Assembly: GCA_964435925.1 (NCBI GenBank)
Contig: CAYTBG010000068.1
Span: forward strand, 1 to 16,564
Direction of reading: 5' to 3'
Length of the DNA: 16,564 bases
Origin: SOIV01 sp964435925
GTDB taxonomy: Bacteria; Acidobacteriota; Aminicenantia; Aminicenantales; Aminicenantaceae
Below are positions 6,877 to 14,264 of the stretch, piece by piece. The position numbers and the translations under genes are program-made. Each line of letters starts with the position of its first letter. Within the stretch, counting starts at the first letter, position 1. Under the pieces are notes generated by a model. It ran no database searches. It saw nothing but the letters and a program-made list of their open reading frames with translations, and had not been told where the DNA came from.

Positions 6877-7887
6877 ATGGAAGTGAGGAAAAAACTAACT
6901 TTTTGGCTGGTAATAACCTTCATCTTTACTAGTCTGGCACTTCAGGCAAAGGCTCAAGGGAAAATTTCAGGTCTGGCATACATTGATTACTATTACATTG
7001 GAGATCATCACAACGAGAACATCAAAGGTAAGAACGGTTTCTGGTTGAGAAGGGTCTATTTCACTTATGACCATAAACTCAGTTCCTCCTTTAAAGTCAG
7101 ATTCAGGTTGGAAGGCAACAGCGCCGGTGATTTTAAGAGCAAGACAAAAATAGAACCCTATATAAAGGACCTTTATCTGGAGTATAAGCTAGATGAAACC
7201 TCCTTCTTCTTCGGACTCACAGGCACCCCCACTTGGGACAAGGTAGAAAAATATTGGGGTTACCGCTCTGTAGAAAAGACTCCCATTAACTTGTATAAGA
7301 TGGGTTCCCCAAGAGACTTTGGAGTTGCAGTAAAAGGCTATGCTGCTAACAAAAAAATATACTATCATTTTATGCTGGCAAATGGAGAAGGGATAAAGGG
7401 AGAGATCAACAAAGAAAAAAAGGTTTATGCTGCCATAGGATTTAGTCCAGTGAAGGAAGCATACTTTGAATTATACGGGGATTACGCCCCTGGAGCAGAA
7501 GAAAATCCAGATGTATTTACCCTTCAAGCTTTTTTTGCTTATAAAAGGAAAAAGTTTACAGCAGGTTTACAGTATGGTTATCAGACTCACTCAGGAGGCG
7601 AGGAAGATTTCAATCTTCAGGTAGCCTCAGGTTTTGTGGTTTTCTCTCTGAAGGAGAAGGTCAATTTCTTTGCACGTTTGGACAGAATGTTCCAGCCGAA
7701 CCCATATGGTGAGGAGATAAGCTATGCTCCTTTTAACCCCACATCTCCCTGTACTGTTTTGCTGACAGGGCTTGACTTTAAAGTGTCCAATAATTTCAGT
7801 TTCATACCCAACATAGCATATGTAAATTATGATGACATATCTGCCAGCGATTTTTATTTAAAATTTACAATGTATATCCGCTGGTAA
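6877..7887 (+). CDS. Outer-membrane beta-barrel (porin-like) protein
   Basis: A 336-residue exported protein. A signal peptide covers about residues 1-27 (hydrophobic FWLVITFIFTSLAL then QAKAQ). The mature part alternates polar and aromatic residues in short strands, for example GLAYIDYYYIG, FKVRFRLEGNS, AYFELYGDYAPG and SDFYLKFTMYIRW. The protein ends in an aromatic residue (Trp), the usual outer-membrane barrel signal for BAM-dependent insertion. The pattern resembles the phosphate-selective porin O/P group, but I cannot assign the substrate. The start is less certain than for other genes: only a weak AAGGG lies 16 nt upstream, and a GTG two codons in is an alternative. It sits 70 bp after the ferredoxin. 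An uptake role for the products of the neighbouring hydrolases is inference from position. Confidence 0.82.
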   Translation: MEVRKKLTFWLVITFIFTSLALQAKAQGKISGLAYIDYYYIGDHHNENIKGKNGFWLRRVYFTYDHKLSSSFKVRFRLEGNSAGDFKSKTKIEPYIKDLYLEYKLDETSFFFGLTGTPTWDKVEKYWGYRSVEKTPINLYKMGSPRDFGVAVKGYAANKKIYYHFMLANGEGIKGEINKEKKVYAAIGFSPVKEAYFELYGDYAPGAEENPDVFTLQAFFAYKRKKFTAGLQYGYQTHSGGEEDFNLQVASGFVVFSLKEKVNFFARLDRMFQPNPYGEEISYAPFNPTSPCTVLLTGLDFKVSNNFSFIPNIAYVNYDDISASDFYLKFTMYIRW

Positions 7888-7924
7888 AAGAGATGGCTAC
7901 GGCAATTCCTATCGGGGTGAAATT

Positions 7925-8032
7925 ATGAAAGCAATAATATTGAAGAATATTAATATTACACGACAGAGAAAACGAATTTCCTATGTTTTGAAAAATCTAA
8001 TAGAATGTCAGATAAAAACAAAGAGGAGGTAG
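7925..8032 (+). CDS. Possible 35-codon leader ORF upstream of the CocE-type hydrolase
   Basis: An ATG at 7925 follows GGGGTG (7914-7919) and opens a 35-residue basic frame (begins MKAIILKNINITRQRKR, ends CQIKTKRR). Its TAG stop at 8030-8032 lies within the AGGAGGTAG that is the ribosome site of the hydrolase starting at 8038. The position would allow translational coupling or leader control. The sequence matches no family I know, and the first of the two 20-bp direct repeats lies inside it. It may equally be a chance frame. Confidence 0.3.
   Translation: MKAIILKNINITRQRKRISYVLKNLIECQIKTKRR
7946..7965 (+). repeat. Left copy of 20-bp direct repeat flanking the CocE-type gene
   Basis: AATATTAATATTA followed by two bases and CGACA. 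The copy at 10144-10163 matches at 18 of 20 positions (differing only at CA versus TG). The first 12 bases are a perfect palindrome. The two copies lie 2,198 bp apart and bracket the hydrolase gene. Confidence 0.55.
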
Positions 8033-8037
8033 AAATA

Positions 8038-10050
8038 ATGAATCAACCCTGTAAAAAGTGCGTGCAATTTATCTTAATTTTTTGCTTTTTTTATTTTTTG
8101 TTTTCTATGGGCTCAGGAACAGGAGCTTTTCCGCAGGAAGAAAAAGTATCGGAACTGGGAAAGTACAAAGGATATTCCAAACCGATTTATGATGAGTGGG
8201 TGCGGCTGTCTCAGTATGTCACAGTCCGCGATGGGACCAGGCTTGCTGTGGATATCTGCCGTCCTGCAAAAAACGGAATACCGGTCAGCGAGCCTTTGCC
8301 TCTTATCTGGACTCATTCCCGTTACCACCGCGCCCATTATACAGAAGAAGGGAAGATCCGCTCAGTTGTCGATTCCCAGGGGATGCAGAGAATACTAAAA
8401 CACGGATATATCATTGCAGCCGTGGATGTCAGGGGTGGCGGTGCTTCTTTTGGAATCCGCAGAGGAATTTTTACTCCTGAAGAAGCCCAGGACAGTTATG
8501 ATATAAACGAATGGTTTGCAAAACAGCCCTGGTGCGATGGAAATATCGGGATGTTTGGAGGCTCATACCTTGGAATAACCCAGTACATTGCAGCCGGAAT
8601 GGGATCGCCGCACCTCAAGGCTATTGTTCCTGAGGTTGCCATGTTTGACTTGTACTCTTTTTCCCATCCTGGTGGTGTGTACCAGGATGATTTTATCAGG
8701 GATTGGAGCGGGCTTGTCAAACAACTGGACATGGACATTCCCACTCCACCTGTGGATGAAGACCCCCAGTCAGTTTTGGCAAAAGAAGCCATCGAACTGC
8801 ATAAAGCCAATGTTTTTCCCTATGAATATGCAACTCCGAGCGCATACCGGGATACTATATTTCCCGGCAAACATATCAAGCCAAGTCTGGAATGGAGCCC
8901 CAATTTTTATTTGAAGGGAATCAATACAAAAGGCTCGCATGTCGCTGTTTACACTGTTGGAGGCTGGTATGACATATACCCAAGAGATGCTCTGGCATGG
9001 TTCAACAATCTTAAAAACCCTCAGAAGGTTATAATCCTGCCCAGGTCTCATAGCGGAACCAGGGACGGCTGGAAAAAGACAACCAAATCTCTTATAGGAT
9101 TTGATTTTAAGTTTGACCTCATTGCAGAACACCTGCGCTGGTATGATTACTGGTTGAAGGGTATAGATAACGGCATTATGGATGAACAGCCAATTTCTTA
9201 TTTTATAATGGGTGTGCCTGAAGACAATGCCTGGAGGACAGCAGAAAAATGGCCCCTTCCAGAAGTAGATAAGACCCTCTTTTACTTCCATGAAGGGCCT
9301 TCGGGAAGTGTCAATTCAACAAACGACGGTCTTCTGAAGAAAATATCACCGGAGAGCACTTCCGGAGGAGATACTTATCAAGTGGATTACACAACCACGA
9401 GCGGGAAAACGACCCGTTGGACCGATGGGCGCGGTATGGGTTTTGAGTACGGTGACATGTCGACCAATGATAAAAAAGCCCTGACTTATACTACGGCGAC
9501 TCTTGAAGAAGATTTGGAGGTTACCGGGCATCCTGTTGTTTCCCTCTGGGTCAGCTCGACAGCCAGAGATGGTGATTTTTTTGCTTACCTGGAAGAAGTG
9601 GACACTGAGGAGTACTCTCACTACATCACAGAAGGAGTTTTACGAGCTTCCCATCGCAAGCTCTCCGAACCGCCCTTTAAATATATGGCACTTCCATATC
9701 ATCGCAGCTTTGAGGAAGACATCGAGTTAATGCCTGAAGGTGAACCTGTTCAACTTATTTTTGACCTCCATCCAACATCCAATATCTTTAACGCCGGAAA
9801 CCGCATCCGGATTACTGTGAGCTGCGCTGATCAGAATAATTTTGAAACTCTTGAGCTGTCGCCGCCACCAACAATCACCATGCACCGGAACAGCACCTGT
9901 GCCTCTTATGTAACGCTGCCTGTGATTTCTTCTGAAGCAACAGCCGCTCCGGAGCAGGGAAACCTGCTAATTATTATAGTCATAGTGATTGCAGTAATCG
10001 TGGCTGTTGTTTCCTTTTCCTGGTATGTGAAGTCGAGAGCAAAGAAATAG
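8038..10050 (+). CDS. CocE/NonD (S15-type) alpha/beta hydrolase with C-terminal membrane anchor
   Basis: A 670-residue hydrolase of the CocE / X-Pro dipeptidyl-peptidase S15 family. I start it at 8038, where GAGGAGGT (8023-8030) lies 7 nt upstream; an earlier in-frame ATG at 8005 has no ribosome site and would put charged residues before the signal peptide. The signal region is residues 1 to about 30. The catalytic residues are visible: Ser176 in GMFGGSYLG, Asp312 in GGWYDIYPRDA, and His338 in LPRSHSG. The oxyanion region DVRGGGASFG (130-139) and the C-terminal jelly-roll domain (about 440-630, with NIFNAGNRIRITVS) are also typical. The family cleaves acyl, glutaryl or X-Pro bonds. Unusually, residues 643-663 form a strong transmembrane segment followed by WYVKSRAKK, so the enzyme should be anchored in the inner membrane with its catalytic part in the periplasm. 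Confidence 0.92.
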   Translation: MNQPCKKCVQFILIFCFFYFLFSMGSGTGAFPQEEKVSELGKYKGYSKPIYDEWVRLSQYVTVRDGTRLAVDICRPAKNGIPVSEPLPLIWTHSRYHRAHYTEEGKIRSVVDSQGMQRILKHGYIIAAVDVRGGGASFGIRRGIFTPEEAQDSYDINEWFAKQPWCDGNIGMFGGSYLGITQYIAAGMGSPHLKAIVPEVAMFDLYSFSHPGGVYQDDFIRDWSGLVKQLDMDIPTPPVDEDPQSVLAKEAIELHKANVFPYEYATPSAYRDTIFPGKHIKPSLEWSPNFYLKGINTKGSHVAVYTVGGWYDIYPRDALAWFNNLKNPQKVIILPRSHSGTRDGWKKTTKSLIGFDFKFDLIAEHLRWYDYWLKGIDNGIMDEQPISYFIMGVPEDNAWRTAEKWPLPEVDKTLFYFHEGPSGSVNSTNDGLLKKISPESTSGGDTYQVDYTTTSGKTTRWTDGRGMGFEYGDMSTNDKKALTYTTATLEEDLEVTGHPVVSLWVSSTARDGDFFAYLEEVDTEEYSHYITEGVLRASHRKLSEPPFKYMALPYHRSFEEDIELMPEGEPVQLIFDLHPTSNIFNAGNRIRITVSCADQNNFETLELSPPPTITMHRNSTCASYVTLPVISSEATAAPEQGNLLIIIVIVIAVIVAVVSFSWYVKSRAKK

Positions 10051-10289
10051 GTGAGTTGCTTCTTCCAGATGCATCTCGAAAAAAAATTATAGGTTATTTC
10101 AATTATTGTAGTCTTAAAGAAATTTCATCCGTTAACGGCGTGAAATATTAATATTATGCGACATTTCCATAACCTTCATCAGCGCTTTTATCATTGATTA
10201 TTCCGCAGTGGACAGGATCAGCAACCTCCCAGGCTTACCTTTATAGTTGAAGGACGGTCTTCAGTGAATGAAATGTCGTGCCCCGGTAA
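10051..10289. other. Convergent intergenic region between CocE-type hydrolase and kinase
   Basis: This 239-bp stretch holds the right copy of the 20-bp direct repeat. Overlapping it is an imperfect hairpin, ATTTCA (10122-10127) with TGAAAT (10141-10146) around CCGTTAACGG. A 9-bp inverted repeat, CGACATTTC (10159-10167) and GAAATGTCG (10270-10278), encloses 120 bp. No hairpin followed by a T-run was found for either converging gene, and no gene is evident. Confidence 0.5.
10144..10163 (+). repeat. Right copy of 20-bp direct repeat flanking the CocE-type gene
   Basis: AATATTAATATTA, then TG, then CGACA. It pairs with the copy at 7946-7965 (18 of 20 identical). It lies 94 bp after the hydrolase stop codon and within a small inverted-repeat region. 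Confidence 0.55.
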
Positions 10290-11684
10290 TTATTTGGGCT
10301 CCTGGTCAGGCTCTGGCTTTAAAACAATATCCTCACGTACATACGCTATCCCGGGCTCTCTCAGAATACGCTGTAAATCCTCGATCGAAAGGTCATCCCG
10401 CACCGCGGCCCTTACCGGGGCGCCGAAATACAGTTTTTTGTTCACAGCTTCTACGAGACTGTTAATCCTGAGATACAGCTTTGCCTTGGCTTGATTCACG
10501 ATCACAATAATCTGGTCGTCCTTTAGGCTGATGGCAAGAACTTCAGGAAATTTAGAGACTCTGGCCGTAAACTTTTTCAGCACCCGGCTCTTACGGTTTC
10601 GGATGTAGCGGTAGACAAAAAGGGCGAGAAGCACGAAAGCGCCTAAAGCCCAGTAATTGACCTTTGCGAAAATGGCCATTACCGCCAGTATCAAAACAGC
10701 AGCCATGCCTGTAATCCCTTTGAAGCCAAAGGGCAAGGAGAATTTTACCCAATCAATCATTCTCTGGAATGTACTGCCGACAGGCATGGAGTGCTGAGTG
10801 CCAGACTCCATTTCCCTTTTCAGCCTCTTTAAATCTGCAGCGAGTGCTCCTGCGTCAGGGTAACGGTCCTCGGGCCGCTTACGCAAACAGCGTAAAAGTA
10901 TCCTATGAATTTCGGGAGGAAGGTTCTTACGGATAACCGTTACTGGGCGTGCCTCCTCATAGGCAATGGCATGCATGATATCGATCGGAGTATCTCCCTT
11001 AAACGGCAACTCTCCGGCGACCATTTCGTACAGGACAATCCCAAGAGAGAAGACGTCGCTGCTCTGGCTGATTGGTTTGCCACGGGCCTGCTCCGGGCTC
11101 ATATACCCGGCCGTGCCCAAGACCATTCCGGCCTGGGTTTCTGGTAGAGTTTTTGTCCTCGTCAAATCCCTATAAGTTTCCGTTTGGTCGTTAGCCAGCA
11201 GCGGATCCAGAAGTTTTGCCAGGCCGAAGTCGAGAAGTTTGGTGTGACCGTCCCGGGTGAGCATAATGTTATCGGATTTAATATCTCTGTGGACGATATT
11301 GACCTTGTGGGCTCGGCTGAGGCCTTCGGCGACATGTAGGGCAATTTCCACTGCCCCGACTAAATCAAGTTCGTGGTTGCTGATTAACTGGCTGACAGTC
11401 TTTCCCTCGACGAATTCCATGGCAATGAATGTCATTCCGTCGGCTTCGTCTACGTCATAGATCTGAGCTATCGCGGGGTGAGTAACAGCGGCAGCGGAGC
11501 GAGCTTCCTGAAGGAAACGGCGCTGACGGTCCCGGTTTGCGGTTAAATCAGGCCTGAGGACTTTTACGGCCACAGGCCTGTCTAGACGGACATCCCGGCC
11601 AAGGTACACAACTCCCATTCCTCCCTCGCCGAGTAACTTCTCGATTTGAAAATGTTTGAGTTTTTTTCCAACTAGGGAACTCAT
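10290..11684 (-). CDS. Membrane-anchored Ser/Thr protein kinase (PknB-like)
   Basis: A 464-residue Hanks-type kinase with all key elements: Gly loop GEGGMGVVY (19-27), ATP-binding Lys41, Glu60, catalytic loop HRDIKSDN (132-139), DFG (152-154), and GTAGYMSPE (190-198) closing the activation loop. The loop is long and Thr-rich (TETYRDLTRTKT), giving several possible autophosphorylation sites. After the kinase domain (to about 290) comes a linker, then two close hydrophobic helices at about 326-342 and 345-361. A final ~100-residue domain follows (FTARVSKFPEVLAISLKDDQ onward), which I do not recognise. With a two-helix hairpin, this domain should be back in the cytoplasm, so no large sensor faces the periplasm; PASTA repeats are absent. 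GAGAGG lies about 13 nt before the start. The gene begins 24 bp after the S9 peptidase stop and is almost surely in the same transcript. Confidence 0.93.
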   Translation of the reverse strand: MSSLVGKKLKHFQIEKLLGEGGMGVVYLGRDVRLDRPVAVKVLRPDLTANRDRQRRFLQEARSAAAVTHPAIAQIYDVDEADGMTFIAMEFVEGKTVSQLISNHELDLVGAVEIALHVAEGLSRAHKVNIVHRDIKSDNIMLTRDGHTKLLDFGLAKLLDPLLANDQTETYRDLTRTKTLPETQAGMVLGTAGYMSPEQARGKPISQSSDVFSLGIVLYEMVAGELPFKGDTPIDIMHAIAYEEARPVTVIRKNLPPEIHRILLRCLRKRPEDRYPDAGALAADLKRLKREMESGTQHSMPVGSTFQRMIDWVKFSLPFGFKGITGMAAVLILAVMAIFAKVNYWALGAFVLLALFVYRYIRNRKSRVLKKFTARVSKFPEVLAISLKDDQIIVIVNQAKAKLYLRINSLVEAVNKKLYFGAPVRAAVRDDLSIEDLQRILREPGIAYVREDIVLKPEPDQEPK

Positions 11685-11708
11685 TGTTTGATTTTGCCTC
11701 TCTGTTCG

Positions 11709-13739
11709 CTATTCTTTGTCTTTACCCTCGGAGGCCGGCGGTTTTTCGAATTTAAAATCCCGGCCCATTATGTATTTTTCCAGCCACTGGAATTCTTTGT
11801 TCCACCTGTATAGCCTGTGCCTCAATTCCCTCGGCCCATGTCCTGAACGCGGGAAAATGACGAGCTCTGTGGGTACACCGTTGGCTTTGAGACCGCGGTA
11901 CATTTCAACACTCTGGGGCAGCGGGACTCTCCGGTCGTTCTCCCCGCACAGGATAAGCGTTGGCGTTTTGGCCTGATGGACATAAAAAATCGGGGAATGC
12001 TCGCGGAAAGTCTGGAGAGGCGAATCCTTGTCCCAGGGATTCCCTAAAAACCAGGGCGTGCGGTATATCCGGACATCGCTCTGGGCGTACATGGATATCC
12101 AGTTCGAGGCACCCGCACCAGAGGAGGCCGCTTTAAACTTGTCTGTCTGGGTGACAAGCCAGTTCGTCATATGTCCGCCGGCACTCCATCCCAGTGTCCC
12201 GAGTTTTTCCGGGTCGGCTATACCTTCTTTGACCAGATAATCTACTCCCGTCAAAACATCATCGTCGGCATGAAGGAAGTAATGTCCGACCATGTCGCGG
12301 AGCAGCTCATTGCCGTATCCTGTGCTTCCCCTGTAATTGGGCTTTAATACGGCGTAGCCTCGTCCAGCCCGGACATGCGCATAGCTATCAAAGGTGAACT
12401 TATCCGATCCCATAGGTCCGCCGTGGGTATGCGCGAGAAGCGGATAGCGTTTCCCCTTTTTATAATTCACAGGATATATAAGGATACCTTCCACTTCCTT
12501 TCCGTCCGTGCTCTTCCAGCGGACCGCCTCGTATTTGGCCAGCTTGAACTGCTTCAGTTCCGGATAAGGATCATGGATCATTCGGGCTGAAAGACTCTTC
12601 ATGCCCATCATCCAGAATGTAGACGGATTATGCGGAGAATTTACACTATAAAGGATGGTCTCGGTTTTTGGATTGTAATCGAAACCGCGGATGGAATGCT
12701 CGCCGTCTGTGGTCTGTTTGAGTTTCAGATCCTTGAGCTTTAAAGAAAAGATTTCGCTGTGAACTCCCATATTGGCTGTAAAATAGATAGACTTCCCGTC
12801 TGCAGACCACTCTGTATCATAAACTTCATAAATAAAGTCGGGGAGGGGAGCCTTGGGAGTTCCACCCCTGGCAGGAACCGTAAAAAAATTGGGCTGATAA
12901 TAATAGTCTTTCATCTTCGGATCAGAATCCGCTACGAAAAGAATCTGGCTGTTGTCCGGGGACAGGGATATATCGGTCTCATAAATTCCGTTTTTTGTGA
13001 TTTGGCGCTTGGAGCCATCCTTCAGGTCCATGATCCAGATCTCAGAGTTGAGAATGTCATCGTAAAGCGGGGTCGGCGCTGCGGCGAAGAGAATCTTTGT
13101 TCCGTCTCTGCAGACTGAAAACTCCCGGATTGTGAAATCGCCCTCGGTCAGGCGTTTTTCTTCCTTGGTTTTCATGTTAAACACCCAAAGATGAGTGGGC
13201 TTATAATTATGTTCAAAAATGTAGGCGTCATCCTTTGCTTTTTTCTTTTTTTCTTCTTCTTCGGTTAAAGGATCCTCGGCAAGAAAATAAATCCTCTGAC
13301 CGCCCGGTGCCCAGCGGTGGCTCTTGACCCTGGTTTTATGCTTCGTAAGCTGGATGGCCTCCCCACCGCTGCTGTAAAGCAGATGAATCTGAGCTTCTTC
13401 ACTCTCCCGCTTGGTAGTGAAGGAGATATATTTTCCATCCGGAGACCAGGTGCCGCTCCCTTCTCCGTCTTTGCCGTTTGTTATCTGAAACACATTCGTG
13501 CCATCGGCGTTCATCCGCCAGATGTGAGAGATGGTGCGGTTCCTTTTCCAGTTGGCTTCGCTCTGGGAGAAAAGGAGCTGACTGCTGTCGGGCGAAAGTT
13601 GCAGACTGGATATCCTCTTGACGTTGATCGCATCCACAAAAGTCATGGGTTTCTTCTCTCCGGCAATAAGAGAGACACTCGAAATCAATAGGACGATTAA
13701 AAAGGCTGGCAATGCCCAAGACGCTATGTTTTTTCTCAT
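11709..13739 (-). CDS. S9 prolyl-oligopeptidase-family peptidase with beta-propeller
   Basis: A 676-residue exported serine peptidase. AGGAGG (13745-13750) sits 5 nt before the ATG. A signal peptide covers residues 1 to about 27. Residues about 40-400 form a TolB/DPP-IV-like beta-propeller, visible as repeated LSPDSSQLLFS, WSPDGKYISFT, LSPDNSQILFV and WSADGKSIYFT blades. The catalytic alpha/beta hydrolase domain follows, with HGGP at 439-442, nucleophile Ser519 in GWSAGG, Asp602 in CGENDRRVP, and His634 in SGHGP. A low-complexity acidic-basic stretch (EEEEKKKKAKDD, about 160-171) interrupts a propeller loop. The family removes dipeptides or oligopeptides from small substrates, here most likely in the periplasm. 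The length is normal. It is the first gene of an operon with the kinase, an unusual pairing since the kinase active site is cytoplasmic. Confidence 0.95.
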   Translation of the reverse strand: MRKNIASWALPAFLIVLLISSVSLIAGEKKPMTFVDAINVKRISSLQLSPDSSQLLFSQSEANWKRNRTISHIWRMNADGTNVFQITNGKDGEGSGTWSPDGKYISFTTKRESEEAQIHLLYSSGGEAIQLTKHKTRVKSHRWAPGGQRIYFLAEDPLTEEEEKKKKAKDDAYIFEHNYKPTHLWVFNMKTKEEKRLTEGDFTIREFSVCRDGTKILFAAAPTPLYDDILNSEIWIMDLKDGSKRQITKNGIYETDISLSPDNSQILFVADSDPKMKDYYYQPNFFTVPARGGTPKAPLPDFIYEVYDTEWSADGKSIYFTANMGVHSEIFSLKLKDLKLKQTTDGEHSIRGFDYNPKTETILYSVNSPHNPSTFWMMGMKSLSARMIHDPYPELKQFKLAKYEAVRWKSTDGKEVEGILIYPVNYKKGKRYPLLAHTHGGPMGSDKFTFDSYAHVRAGRGYAVLKPNYRGSTGYGNELLRDMVGHYFLHADDDVLTGVDYLVKEGIADPEKLGTLGWSAGGHMTNWLVTQTDKFKAASSGAGASNWISMYAQSDVRIYRTPWFLGNPWDKDSPLQTFREHSPIFYVHQAKTPTLILCGENDRRVPLPQSVEMYRGLKANGVPTELVIFPRSGHGPRELRHRLYRWNKEFQWLEKYIMGRDFKFEKPPASEGKDKE

Positions 13740-13757
13740 GTTAACCTCCTAGCATTG

Positions 13758-13786
13758 AATATATCTAAAAAGCCTCTTTGGTTCAA
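13758..13786 (-). promoter_or_regulatory. sigma70-type promoter of the S9 peptidase-kinase operon
   Basis: On the minus strand, TTGAAC (13786-13781) and TATATT (13763-13758) are separated by exactly 17 bp. The predicted transcript start is near 13751, directly before the AGGAGG at 13750-13745. This gives an untranslated leader of only about 12 nt, which leaves little room for leader-based control. Confidence 0.62.
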
Positions 13787-14027
13787 CACTAAAGTTCTTT
13801 GTACTCATCGCGTGTATTGGCTGCGGCCTGATTTGGATGCCAGCCGCAATCATTCCGGCCGCCGGCAGATTGGTTTTATCATAAGCCCCACAATCGCGGC
13901 CCCGTTTGTGACCGTCTGGCAAATCTAGGGCGACATTCTCCGCGAGATATCGCCTTCGCGAGCGGAGAGGAGCAGGCAACCTTTATTTCGAATAAACGTA
14001 TATTCTTATAACTAGTATAAAAAAATA
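13787..14027. other. Intergenic region upstream of the S9 operon, no convincing gene
   Basis: The stretch is fairly GC-rich up to about 13980, then AT-rich. It contains an inverted repeat TCTCCGC (13937-13943) and GCGGAGA (13962-13968) with smaller GCGA/TCGC palindromes inside. A 76-codon minus-strand frame from a TTG at 13979 ends on the S9 ribosome site. It overlaps the S9 promoter and matches no known family, so I do not call it a gene. No tRNA was seen. Confidence 0.45.
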
Positions 14028-14192
14028 GAGTTTGTCCCAAAGTGACGGGATTAATATGAATGGCGTAAAAAAGATTCTTCAGTTGTCATTGCGAGCGCAG
14101 CGTGGCAATCTCAACATGTAGTTAATCTAGAGATCGCCACGTCATTTCACTCCTCGCGATGACATTAAATCATGTCACTTTGGGACAAACTC
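14028..14192. mobile_element. 165-bp MITE-like element with 19-bp perfect terminal inverted repeats
   Basis: GAGTTTGTCCCAAAGTGAC at 14028-14046 is perfectly inverted at 14174-14192. AAAAAATA occurs immediately outside both ends (14020-14027 and 14193-14200), which looks like an 8-bp target duplication, although the sequence is low in complexity. There is no transposase frame inside, so any movement would depend on an enzyme supplied elsewhere. The short length, terminal repeats and intergenic site fit a MITE. The interior holds a second palindromic repeat, listed separately. Confidence 0.78.
14084..14164. repeat. Nested palindromic repeat inside the MITE-like element
   Basis: TGTCATTGCGAG (14084-14095) pairs with CTCGCGATGACA (14153-14164) at 11 of 12 positions. 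CGTGGCAATCTC (14101-14112) pairs with GAGATCGCCACG (14130-14141) at 11 of 12. The whole can fold into a long interrupted hairpin. The words resemble a palindromic intergenic repeat (GTCATTGCGAG, GCAATCTC) that I recall from many unrelated bacterial genomes. That resemblance is from memory and was not searched. Confidence 0.7.
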
Positions 14193-14264
14193 AAAAAATA
14201 AGACAAATGAGGGTTTTCACGACAAGAAGTTAAGAAATGAAGCTTCTTTCCAGGAGGGTGAAAC

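Noticed and set aside
8005..8037. Longer N-terminus for the CocE-type hydrolase starting at the ATG at 8005
   Set aside because: There is no ribosome site before it, and it would place eleven charged residues before the signal peptide. The ATG at 8038 has an ideal GAGGAGGT upstream.
10159..10278. 120-bp element bounded by 9-bp inverted repeats CGACATTTC/GAAATGTCG
   Set aside because: The arms are short, there is no flanking duplication, and the interior shows no frame or palindrome; chance occurrence in AT-rich sequence is plausible.
13749..13979. 76-codon minus-strand frame upstream of the S9 peptidase
   Set aside because: It starts at TTG, overlaps the S9 promoter and ends on its ribosome site; its composition (arginine- and proline-rich) looks like translated intergenic sequence and no family is recognised.
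14051..14170. CRISPR repeats or a tRNA in the intergenic palindromes
   Set aside because: The repeats are inverted, not regularly spaced direct repeats, and no cloverleaf with a T-loop or CCA end can be built.
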